This document shows, piece after piece, positions 26,605 through 35,927 of a stretch of DNA of 64,000 nt; positions within the stretch are counted from its first letter, which is position 1, and the number at the start of each line of letters is the position of its first letter. A program made the position numbers and the translations under genes. The stretch covers positions 4,061,001-4,125,000 of the forward strand of contig NZ_CP114200.1 of assembly GCF_029392895.1 (NCBI RefSeq). The letters are read 5' to 3'. Under the pieces are notes generated by a model that worked only from the letters and a program-made list of their open reading frames with translations, had not been told where the DNA came from and searched no databases. Source of the DNA: Streptomyces sp. 71268. Lineage in GTDB: Bacteria; Actinomycetota; Actinomycetes; Streptomycetales; Streptomycetaceae.

Positions 26605-28679
26605 TCGGTTCCTCCGGGCGGCCTGGCTTCGGGGTTGTCGCGTTCGCGTTCTGGGGTGACGCCGTCGGTACGGGCGGCGCGGGGGTGTGTGGGGTGGGGG
26701 CGTGTGGTGTGGGGGGCGGTGTTCTCGGTACGGGCGGTGCTGGCGCGGGTGTTGTCGGTACGGGCGTTGTCGGTACGGGCACTTTCGGTACTGGCGTTGT
26801 CGATACGTGCCCTTGGTGTGGAACCTTCCGACTGTGCGCGGACTGCCCCCTGCATAGACGGGGCGGGCGGGGCGTGAGGTTGCTCGGGGACGGGTTCGGA
26901 CGTGCGCGCGTCCGGGGTGGGGGTGTCGGAAGCGGGATACGCGGTGGCTCCGGGGGCCGAGCCCGAGCCGGGGTGTGGTCCGGAGCCGGGGCCGGCATCG
27001 GGTTCCGGGGCGCGTTCGGACAGGTGGTGGTGGGTGCCGGGCCAGTAGCCGACGCCACCGCCTCCCGCCCACGGCAGGTCCAACACCTCGACCTCGGCGC
27101 CCCGCGCCACACCGCCGGGCGGGATGACCGCCAACCCGTCCGCCACGGAGATGCCACGCAGCATCGCCGGCCCACTGAAGTGCAGCGGCACCACGGCCCC
27201 GGACCGGCGCCGCACCGGCACCAGGCGAGTGTCCCGTGGATGCCAGGGCACCTCGTCGGCCAGCGGCAGCCGCGTCGACGGGCCGCCCGACCCGCCGGCC
27301 TCGCCGCGATCGCGGGGCGAGGAGGGCTGGGAGCGCTGGTCGTCGTACGCCCCGACCGCCCGCCCCCGCCCGGCGGCCGGTACGGCATCGGGTCGCGGCC
27401 GGGCGGCGAGCGTACGGAGCAACGGCTCGGCGAACGTCAGCAGCCCGGACACCGCGGCCAGCGGATTGCCCGGCAGCCCCACCAGGTGCCGGCGCCCGTC
27501 CAACCGGGCGAGCAGCATGGGATGGCCGGGCCGTACGGCGACCCCGTCCACCAGCAGTCGGGCCCCGAGTTGTCGCAACACCGGATGGACGTGGTCCACC
27601 GGGCCGCCCGCCGTACCGCCCGTGGTGATCACCAGATCGGCGGGGGACCGCTCGATGGCGGCGTGCAACGCGGCCGCGTCGTCCCCCAGCCAACGGGTGG
27701 CCAACACGTCCGCGCCGAGCGCCTGGAGCCACGGCCCGAGCATCGGGCCCAGCGCATCGCGGATGAGCCCGTCATGCGGCAGCCCCGAGCGCAACAACTC
27801 GTCGCCCAGCACCAACACCTCGGCCCGTGGCCTGCGTACCGTCACCAACTCGTCGTACCCGGCCGCCGCCGCGAGGCCCAACACGGCCGGCGTCACCAGC
27901 GTCCCGGCCGGCAACAACTGGTCGCCCCTCCCACACTCCTGCCCCCTCGGCCGGATGTCCTGCCCAGGCTGGACGGGGTGCCCGGGCAGGGCGTACACCC
28001 AGCCGGCGGCCTGGGACTGACGCGCGGCCTGGGCCTGGGCCTGGGCCTGGCTGTGGACGTGGGCGTGGGCCTGGTTGTGGGCGTCGCCGTGATCGTGGGC
28101 ATCGTCGTGGTCCGGTGCCGGGGCGTCGGGGCCTCGGGATGGTGCGGACGGTTGACGCGTCGCGGGGTCGGGACGGCGGCCGTCGCCCGTACGCCCGTCC
28201 CGCTCCGTGCCGTGCTCGCTGCGCAGTACGGCGGTGGCGCCGGGCGGGGTCCTGGCACCGGTGGCGATCCGTACCGCCTGGCCGTCCTCCAACGGTTCCG
28301 GCCGCGCGTGCCCCGCCAACACTCCGCGCCCGCGCGCCGGCAACCGCCAGGGCCCGGGGCCCGCGAGCGCCCAGCCGTCCATGGCCGAGGTGTCGAAGGG
28401 CGGTAGGTCGGTCAGCGCGGTCAACGGCTCCGCCAACACCCGTCCCAGCGCCTCACCCAACGGTGTCGGCGCCGCGGGCAACGGCACACCCACCGCACGC
28501 ACCGCGACCGTACGGGCCTCCGCCCAACTCACGCTCTTCTTACGTCCCTTGTCGTGCCCAGCCCGCACGCGAACGCCCTCCCCCACGGCGTGCCCCGCGT
28601 CCGCGAAACGGCCCGCGCCGCCGTCGCCGGTCCCGGCACCCGCGGAGGTGCCGGCCCCCCGCGTACCTCCGCCGCCCAT
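26601..28679 (-). CDS. moeA: Molybdopterin molybdotransferase MoeA with odd tails
   Basis: MoeA inserts molybdate into adenylated molybdopterin. The core has LTALTDLPPFDTSAMDGWAL, GQAVRIATGARTPPGATAVL, the MogA-like domain (VLVLGDEL, VITTGGTAGGPVDHVHPVL) and HLVGLPGNPLAAVSGLL. At 692 aa it is far longer than the usual 400-430. The extra lies in an internal His/Gln/Ala-rich insert (about residues 170-225), and in ~130 C-terminal residues of low complexity with six degenerate 5-residue repeats (ARTDN type). The ATG at 28679 follows GGGGTGG but overlaps the upstream frame by 150 bp. The true start may belong to that frame if an indel exists. Confidence 0.8.
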   Translation of the reverse strand: MGGGGTRGAGTSAGAGTGDGGAGRFADAGHAVGEGVRVRAGHDKGRKKSVSWAEARTVAVRAVGVPLPAAPTPLGEALGRVLAEPLTALTDLPPFDTSAMDGWALAGPGPWRLPARGRGVLAGHARPEPLEDGQAVRIATGARTPPGATAVLRSEHGTERDGRTGDGRRPDPATRQPSAPSRGPDAPAPDHDDAHDHGDAHNQAHAHVHSQAQAQAQAARQSQAAGWVYALPGHPVQPGQDIRPRGQECGRGDQLLPAGTLVTPAVLGLAAAAGYDELVTVRRPRAEVLVLGDELLRSGLPHDGLIRDALGPMLGPWLQALGADVLATRWLGDDAAALHAAIERSPADLVITTGGTAGGPVDHVHPVLRQLGARLLVDGVAVRPGHPMLLARLDGRRHLVGLPGNPLAAVSGLLTFAEPLLRTLAARPRPDAVPAAGRGRAVGAYDDQRSQPSSPRDRGEAGGSGGPSTRLPLADEVPWHPRDTRLVPVRRRSGAVVPLHFSGPAMLRGISVADGLAVIPPGGVARGAEVEVLDLPWAGGGGVGYWPGTHHHLSERAPEPDAGPGSGPHPGSGSAPGATAYPASDTPTPDARTSEPVPEQPHAPPAPSMQGAVRAQSEGSTPRARIDNASTESARTDNARTDNTRASTARTENTAPHTTRPHPTHPRAARTDGVTPERERDNPEARPPGGTE

Positions 28680-29446
28680 CGCGGAGTCGCCACCCCGCGC
28701 GGGACCGACAGGGTCGGCTGAGCCAGTGTCCTGTGTCGGGTCACCGGCCGGGAGCTGGTCGGGCGGAGGGGGCTGGCGGCCGGGCTCGGGTTGCCGGCCG
28801 GGGGAGGGCTACCGGTCTGGGATTGGCCGTCGCGCAGGCTCAGGTTGTCGGCCGAGGTCGGGTCATCGGCCAGGCTCGGGTTGTCGGCCGAGGTCGGCTC
28901 GTCGGCCAGGCTCCGGCTGTCGGCCGAAGTCGGGTCGGGAGCCGTGGTCGGGGCGGGGTCGACGAGTGAGCTGGGGCTGGCGGCCGGGCTGTGGTTGTCG
29001 TCGGCCGAGGCGGGGGCGGCCTCGCTGGTCGGCTCGGTTCGGGGGGCGGGTGCCCGCAGCGAGCTGGACGAGCTGGCGGCCGGCTGGCCCGTACGGTCGC
29101 CACGGTCCGACGCCAGGCACGGTTCGGCCACCTGCCCGGGGCCGGGGCCGGAACCGGGGGCAGGGTCGGTATCGGTATCGGTATCGGTGTCGGGGCCGGA
29201 GGCGTGGTCAGGGGCAGTGCCCGGGCCGAGGTCGGGACGGAGGCCGGGGTCGGGGTCCGGGCCGGGGTCGGTCACACCGGGCGGCTGCGGCCGGCCCCGG
29301 TCGGTGTAGGACTCAGCACTCCGCCGCTCCGCCGGCCGTACGGCGCGGCCCGAGGCCGCCACGGCGAGGGCCTCGTCCGTCGCGCGGTTCAGCGCCGCTT
29401 CGGCGCTCTCGTCGCCCGCCGAACCCGCCCGTTGTCGACCGCTCAT
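28529..29446 (-). CDS. Low-complexity ORF, possible N-terminal part of MoeA
   Basis: 305 aa, Pro/Asp/Ser/Ala-rich with runs such as TDTDTDTDTD and three ~12-residue repeats of the PTSADNPSLADD type. Its ATG overlaps the stop of the MobA-like gene by 4 bp (ATGA), which argues for translation. Its end runs 150 bp into moeA in another frame. The first segment (SAEAALNRATDEALAVAASG) looks like a normal helix. MoeA proteins in this neighbourhood can, as I recall, carry long N-terminal extensions, so a lost or gained base may have split one gene. No recognised domain; function unknown. Confidence 0.45.
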   Translation of the reverse strand: MSGRQRAGSAGDESAEAALNRATDEALAVAASGRAVRPAERRSAESYTDRGRPQPPGVTDPGPDPDPGLRPDLGPGTAPDHASGPDTDTDTDTDPAPGSGPGPGQVAEPCLASDRGDRTGQPAASSSSSLRAPAPRTEPTSEAAPASADDNHSPAASPSSLVDPAPTTAPDPTSADSRSLADEPTSADNPSLADDPTSADNLSLRDGQSQTGSPPPAGNPSPAASPLRPTSSRPVTRHRTLAQPTLSVPRGVATPRWAAEVRGGPAPPRVPGPATAARAVSRTRGTPWGRAFACGLGTTRDVRRA

Positions 29447-30387
29447 TCCGCTGACCGCTCCGCGTCCCCGGTGATGCCGGGGCCCTCGGGACCATCCCCA
29501 CCCGGGACCACCGGCCCCGGCACCTCGTCGCTCGCCCCATCCGGTACGCCCGGCGGGGTCTCGGCGCTCTCCCGCGCCCAGCGCGCCGCGAGCGCGACCG
29601 CCTTACGGGTTGCCTCCGCCACCGCCTCCGGGCCCGCGTCGGCGGCGCGCCCGGCCGCGTAGCCCACGAGGAAGGTGGTCAGTGGCGCGGCGGGACGAGC
29701 CACGCCGTGTGCCGCGTCCCTGGCCAGGTCGAGCAGGGCCGCCGTGTCGACGTCGAGGTCGATACCGAGTTCCGCTTTGACTGTGTCGATCCATTCATCC
29801 AGCACACGGCCATGCTCCCTGATCCGCGCCCGGGCGACGCCCACCGCGTCCCAGGTGTCGCAGTCGAAGGCGGCGGCCGCGTGCTGGCGCAACCCGCGCA
29901 GCCGCAGCTCACCGGTCAACAGCCGAAGCGGCAGCCCGGACAGGCGGCCGTGTTCGGCGTACAGCAGGCCCAGCTCGCGCCGCAACGCCTCGGCCCGATA
30001 GGCGGCGGCGAGCGGCTGCCCCCGACCCTGCCCGTCGACGAGCTGCGCTCCCTCGTGGTCGGCCGGGATGGTCACCAGATCCCGCACCGTCCCGGCCGTC
30101 ATGAACGGCAGGTCCGCCGAGAGTACGAGCACCGTCCCAGCCGTCGTCTCCCGCACCCCGGCCGCGAGCCCCGCCACCGGCCCACCGCCCGGCGGCTCCT
30201 CGCGCACCCAGTGCACCGGTCGCACCGTCGGCCGGCGCGGCCCCACCACGACCGTGCGCCGCGCGTCCCGGCACGCGCCGAGCACCCTGTCGAGCAGCGA
30301 ACGCCCACCGACCTGGAGGGACGGCTTGTCCGCTCCCCCGAGCCGCCGCGCCGCGCCGCCGGCCAACACCACGGCGTCGTACGTCAC
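29443..30387 (-). CDS. MobA-like nucleotidyltransferase fused to DUF6457
   Basis: 314-aa protein. The first ~190 residues are a MobA/GlmU-type NTP transferase: AVVLAGGAARRLGGADKPSLQVGG (nucleotide loop and Lys), VVVGPRRP, LVLSADLPFMT (metal Asp). MobA attaches GMP to molybdopterin. From about residue 200 follows a helical domain (VLDEWIDTVKAELGIDLDVD, VARPAAPLTTFLVGYAAG) of the DUF6457 type, more often a separate protein. GTG at 30387 with GGGTGGACGG upstream. First gene of an operon with overlapping starts: MobA-like, low-complexity ORF, moeA, K+ channel. Confidence 0.82.
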   Translation of the reverse strand: MTYDAVVLAGGAARRLGGADKPSLQVGGRSLLDRVLGACRDARRTVVVGPRRPTVRPVHWVREEPPGGGPVAGLAAGVRETTAGTVLVLSADLPFMTAGTVRDLVTIPADHEGAQLVDGQGRGQPLAAAYRAEALRRELGLLYAEHGRLSGLPLRLLTGELRLRGLRQHAAAAFDCDTWDAVGVARARIREHGRVLDEWIDTVKAELGIDLDVDTAALLDLARDAAHGVARPAAPLTTFLVGYAAGRAADAGPEAVAEATRKAVALAARWARESAETPPGVPDGASDEVPGPVVPGGDGPEGPGITGDAERSAE

Positions 30388-30618
30388 CCGTCCACCCGTT
30401 CACCCGTCATGCCCCGAGTATGGCCGCCTCCACCCCCACTCAGCCCCCATCCGCCAACCTCGCCCTCCCCCACATCCACCCGGACCCGAGCGCCCCACCG
30501 CCGCGCCCGAGCCCCACCACGAACCCACCCCACTCACCCACGGGCCCACCCACCCCGCCACACCACCAACCCACGGCCCGGGGCCCGCGCCCGCTCACCC
30601 ACACACGCCACTCACCCG

Positions 30619-32285
30619 CTACACGGTGCGCAGCAACACCGCCGGTTGCTCGACGCAGTCGGCCACGTAGCGCAGGAAGCCGCCCGCGGTGCCCCCGTCG
30701 CAGACCCGGTGGTCGAAGGTCAGCGAGAGCTGGACGACGCGGCGTACCGCCAGCTCACCTCGGTGGACCCAGGGCCGGTCCGCTATGCGCCCCACTCCGA
30801 GCATCGCCGCCTCGGGATGGTTGATGATCGGAGTGGAACCGTCCACTCCGAACACCCCGTAGTTGTTGAGCGTGAAGGTGCCGCCGGTCAGCTCGGCCGG
30901 GGTGAGCCGCCCCGCCCGCGCGCTCTCCGTGAGCCGCGCGAACTCCGCCGTCAGGCCCACCGCGTCGCGCAGGTGCGCGTCGCGTACGACAGGGACCATG
31001 AGGCCACGGTCGGTCTGGGCGGCGAAGCCCAGGTGCACCTCGGGGAGCCGGACGATCTCGCGGGCCTCGGTGTCCACCGTTGAGTTCAGCTCGGGGTACC
31101 GGGCGAGCGCGGCCGTGCAGATCCGCGCCAACACGGCGAGCAGCGAGACCTTGGGGTCGCCGGCCGCGTTCATCGCGGAGCGGGCCGCGAGGAGTTCGGT
31201 CGCGTCGGCATCGACCCAGCAGGTCGCCTCGGGGATCTCCCGCCGGCTGCGGGAGAGCTTCTCGGCCACGGCCCCGCGCACCCCGCGCAGCGGTATGCGC
31301 TCCACCTCCCGAGCGCCGGCGAGCCCGTCGCCGCGCGCCAGCGCCCCGGACGCGCCGGCCACCTGGGCCGATGCCTGCCGCTCCGGGCCCGCGACGGTTC
31401 CACGCGCCGCCTCCGCCGGGGCCGTGCCGGCGTCCGCCCGCTGTCGCTCCGAGCGCTCCGCGTCGCTCGACGCCTCGGTCATCCGCGCTATCGCCCGCTC
31501 GACGTCCGAGCGCAGGATCAGCCCGTCGCGCCCGGAGCCCACCACGTCATCCAGGTCCAGCCGGTGTTCCCGAGCCAGCCGTCGCACCAGCGGGGAGATC
31601 ACCGGCGTCGGTCGCCCGGACGCCTGCGTGCCGGCATCGGTACCGTCGGCCGCACCGCCGCCGACCGCCGACGATCCCCGCGTACTCACCGTGGTGGCCC
31701 TGCCCGCCCCGGCCGTCGCGGTCGCGGCAACCGCCGTATCCGCCCCGCCCTCGCGCTGCGCGCCGACCGTGCCCGCGCCGGCTCCCACCGCCTCGGGCTC
31801 GCGCCGCGCCGAGGTGCCCAGCGGCGCGGCGCGCAGCCGTCGTCGGCGTGCCGCCGGGGCTCCGGTCCCGTACCCGACCAGTACGTTTCCCGAACCCTCC
31901 GAGTCGCCCGCGCCCCCTCGCGCCGGGGCGTCCGCACCACCGTCGCCGTCGCCTGTGCGGGTGCCGGCGGGACCGGAACCGGCCGGGGCCGCCGCCCCCG
32001 GGCCCGTGCCGTCGGTGCCCGGGTCGGGCTCCTCGGACGGGTCACCCACCGCCACCGTCAGGAGGGCCGCTCCGACCGGCAGTTCCGAGCCCTCCTCGCC
32101 GAACCGCGCGGTGACCACGCCCCCGTACGGGCAGGGCACCTCCACCATGGCCTTCGCGGTCTCGACCTCCACCACCGGCTGGTCGACCGCCACCACGTCG
32201 CCGACGGCCACCAGCCATCGCACGATCTCCGCCTCGGTCAGCCCTTCTCCCAGGTCGGGTAGGGCGAACTCGCGCACCACCGCCA

Positions 32286-32286
<1 letters not shown>
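30619..32286 (-). CDS. bkdC: Branched-chain 2-oxoacid dehydrogenase E2, second copy
   Basis: 555 aa. A lipoyl domain with the modified Lys in VEVETAKAMVEVP (about residue 45), a very long Gly/Ala/Thr-rich linker, a subunit-binding domain (PLVRRLAREHRLDLDDVVGSG), a second long linker, then the catalytic domain with HRVCDGG. It is about 60 residues longer than the first copy because of the linkers. The ATG overlaps the E1 beta stop by one base (TGATG), so it is coupled. Last gene of the bkd2 operon. An Lrp-type regulator is divergent from the operon. Confidence 0.92.
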
Positions 32287-33361
<1,075 letters not shown>

Positions 33362-33365
<4 letters not shown>

Positions 33366-34501
33366 CGTTCCTCCTCCGCGTCGAGCTCGGCGTCGAGCTC
33401 CGCACGCAGTTGGGCCGCCTGCTCCTGCAGTTGGCTCGTCTTCTCGGCGTACACGTGCGCGAACATGTCCATCGGGTCGAGCGCGGCGTCGGCGTTCATG
33501 CGCTCGCGGAGCCTGGCGGCCATCCGTTCGGCGGCGTCGCGCGCTTCGGTCGTCACGTCGTCGGTCAGCAGGCCGCGCGACCGCAGTTCTCGCTCAAGGA
33601 GATCGATCGGATCGTGCGCGCGCCACGCCTCCACCTCGGCGTCCGTGCGGTAGCGGGTGGCGTCGTCGGCGTTGGTGTGCGCCTCCACGCGGTAGGTCAC
33701 GGCCTCGATCAGGGTGGGCCCGCCGCCGGCGCGCGCCCGCTCGACGGCCCCGGTCAGCACCTCGTGCATGGCGACGGCGTCGTTGCCGTCGACGAGGCGG
33801 CCGGGAATGCCGTACCCCACGCTCTTGTGGGCGAGGGACGGCGCCGCGGTCTGCTTGGCCAGCGGCACGGAGATCGCGAAGCCGTTGTTCTGCACGAGGA
33901 AGACGACGGGCGCCTGCCAGACGGCCGCGAAGTTCAGCGCCTCGTGGAAGTCGCCCTCGCTGGTGCCGCCGTCGCCGACCATGGCCAGGGCGACCACGTC
34001 GTCGCCCTTGAGGCGCGCCGCGTGCGCCAGGCCCACGGCGTGCGGCAGTTGAGTGGCCAGCGGCGTACACAGCGGCGCCACCCGGTGTTCGCCCGGGTCG
34101 TAACCGGTGTGCCAGTCGCCGCGCAGCAGCGTCAGCGCCTCCACCGGGTCGACCCCGCGCGCGATGACCGCGAGGGTGTCCCGGTAGCTGGGGAAGAGCC
34201 AGTCCTGGTCGGCGAGGGCGAGGCCTGCGGCGATCTCGCACGCCTCCTGCCCGGTGGAGGAGGGGTAGACGGCCAGCCTGCCCTGCCGGGTCAACGCCGT
34301 GGCCTGCGCGTTGTACCGACGGCCACGCACCAACTCGGCGTAGAGCCGCAACAGCAACCCCGGATCGGCATCGGCCACGGCGTCCGTGCCCAGGAGCCGA
34401 TACGGCTCCGCGTCGGGGAGCAAGGGCGCGGGGTCGGTACGAGGCCGCCAGGCCGGTGGCGGCGTGGGCCGGTAGGAGCCGGGCTGCTCAAGGACCGTCA
34501 T
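33362..34501 (-). CDS. bkdA: Branched-chain 2-oxoacid dehydrogenase E1 alpha, second copy
   Basis: 379-aa alpha subunit. Thiamin-diphosphate motif from VGDGGTSEGD to VQNNGFAIS, and the loop VEAHTNADDATRYR. It lacks the basic Ser-rich N-terminus of the first copy. I chose ATG 34501, eight bases after GAGGAGG; a GTG three codons upstream is too close to that site. Its promoter region (34502-34673) is shared with bkdR and holds a PaaR-like operator and two DnaA boxes. Confidence 0.92.
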
Positions 34502-34558
34502 GTCGAGCACCTCCTCATGGGGCTGCGTCCGAGTGCGCGGCGTTGGCGCGCCTCCCCT

Positions 34559-34572
34559 ACCGATTGTTCGGT
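34559..34572. promoter_or_regulatory. PaaR-type TetR operator (one mismatch)
   Basis: ACCGATTGTTCGGT, matching ACCG-NN-CG-NN-CGGT except TG for the central CG. It lies 58 bp upstream of bkdA (second copy) and 101 bp upstream of bkdR. Two perfect sites occur before paaN and paaA. Confidence 0.55.
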
Positions 34573-34606
34573 CGCCTCGGCATTTTGGCTACATGCGGGC
34601 CTAGCC

Positions 34607-34628
34607 TGTGGACAAACGGTTATCCACA
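34607..34628. promoter_or_regulatory. Inverted pair of DnaA boxes
   Basis: TGTGGACAA (34607-34615, the Streptomyces box TTGTCCACA on the minus strand) faces TTATCCACA (34620-34628) across a 4-bp spacer. Both are perfect DnaA box sequences. They lie 45 bp before bkdR, outside any origin. Confidence 0.7.
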
Positions 34629-34673
34629 GCCTGAGATAAACGCAGGGCGTCCATGGAGGGGAGGCGAGACCGC

Positions 34674-35168
34674 ATGTCAGACGAACAGATGGCCAATCCG
34701 AGCGAGCTGCCACCGGCACGGCCACTCGACCCGATCGACCGCGACATTCTGCGGATGCTGCGAACGGACGGTCGCGCCTCCGTACGTTCCGTGGCCGAAC
34801 GCGTACACATCTCGCGAGCCAACGCCTACGCGCGCATCAACCGGCTCATCGACGACGGCGTCATACGCGGCTTCAGCGCCCGCATCAACCAGGAGCGAGC
34901 GGGCCAGGGCGCCTCCGCGTACATCACCCTCAAGATCGTGCAGAACTCGTGGCGCACCGTCCGCGAGAAGCTCCAAGAGCTACCCGGAACCGCGCACATC
35001 GCCCTGGTCAGCGGCGACTTCGACGTCCTGCTGCTGGTCCACACGCCCGACAACCGCGCCCTGCGCGAACTGGTCCTCACCCGCATCCAGGCCATACCGG
35101 AGGTCCTGGGCACCCGCACCCTGCTGGTCTTCGAGGAGACCGACCTCGGCCTGGACACGGAACTCTGA
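34674..35168 (+). CDS. bkdR: Lrp/AsnC family regulator BkdR
   Basis: 164-aa feast/famine regulator. The N-terminal helix-turn-helix is LDPIDRDILRMLRTDGRASV, then VAERVHISRANAYARINRLIDDGVI. The C-terminal RAM domain spans ASAYITLKIVQNSW to the end, including HIALVSGDFDVLLLVHTPD. It is divergent from the bkd2 operon, the usual place for BkdR, which responds to branched-chain amino acids. I chose ATG 34674, after GGAGGGGAGG; an ATG at 34653 gives seven more residues. Confidence 0.88.
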   Translation: MSDEQMANPSELPPARPLDPIDRDILRMLRTDGRASVRSVAERVHISRANAYARINRLIDDGVIRGFSARINQERAGQGASAYITLKIVQNSWRTVREKLQELPGTAHIALVSGDFDVLLLVHTPDNRALRELVLTRIQAIPEVLGTRTLLVFEETDLGLDTEL

Positions 35169-35337
35169 CCTCACGACGCGAACCACACCCCGACCGGCAG
35201 GCCCCACACCACCCGCCCCAGCGGCACGCTCCGGCCCGACCCCGACCCCGACCCCGGCCGCGCCCGGCCGGAGCCAGCGGCACGCCTGGGCCCCGAGCCG
35301 GCGACACGCCCCGCCCCGCGGGCCTACGCTCGGAGGC

Positions 35338-35919
35338 TCACACCCGCAGCCCGGCGAACGCGGTCCGCACCACCGCGTCCGCCACCTCGTCACTGGTCGC
35401 CGCCCCGCCCCGGCCCGGCCGGTACCACTCGACGATGGAGTTGATCATCCCGAACAGCAGCCGGGTGGCCAGTCGCACGTCCACGTCCGGGCGCAGGTCG
35501 CCATCGGCCGCCGCCGTCTTGAGCAGCTCGGCCACCTCGTGGTCGAACTCGCGCCGCCGCTCCATGGCCCACCGCTCGGTGTCCGTGTTGCCCCGCACCC
35601 GCAACAGCAGCGTCACGTACGGCAGCTCCGCCATCAGCACCTCGGCCGTGCGCCGGACCACGTACTGCAACCGGTCGATGGCCGCGCCCTCCAGTGCGCC
35701 CGGCTCCCGGAGAATCCCGAACAGCCCGTCGAGCGCCCGGCTTATGGCCCGCCGCAGCAACTCCTCCTTGCCCTTGACGTGGTGGTAGATCGAGGACTTG
35801 GAAATGCCCGCCGCTTGCGAGAGGTGCTCCATCGAGGTGCCGTCGTAGCCGCGCTCGTTGAACACCTCGACGGCGACCGCGAGCAGCGATTCGGGCGTGT
35901 AGGTGTCGCGCTTGGCCAT
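35338..35919 (-). CDS. paaR: TetR/AcrR family regulator, probable PaaR
   Basis: 193-aa repressor. DNA-binding domain in the first ~50 residues (TYTPESLLAVAVEVFNERGY, then SMEHLSQAAGISKSSIYHHVKGKEELL). The ligand domain is helical and includes the YVVRRTAEVLMAELPYVTLLLRVRGN segment. ATG at 35919, nine bases past the stop of the 3-hydroxyacyl-CoA dehydrogenase gene, so they form one operon. Position next to paaN and the ACCG-N2-CG-N2-CGGT sites before paaN and paaA fit a PaaR repressor relieved by phenylacetyl-CoA. The name rests on context and sites, not on an alignment. Confidence 0.78.
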   Translation of the reverse strand: MAKRDTYTPESLLAVAVEVFNERGYDGTSMEHLSQAAGISKSSIYHHVKGKEELLRRAISRALDGLFGILREPGALEGAAIDRLQYVVRRTAEVLMAELPYVTLLLRVRGNTDTERWAMERRREFDHEVAELLKTAAADGDLRPDVDVRLATRLLFGMINSIVEWYRPGRGGAATSDEVADAVVRTAFAGLRV

Positions 35920-35927
35920 GGTCACGA

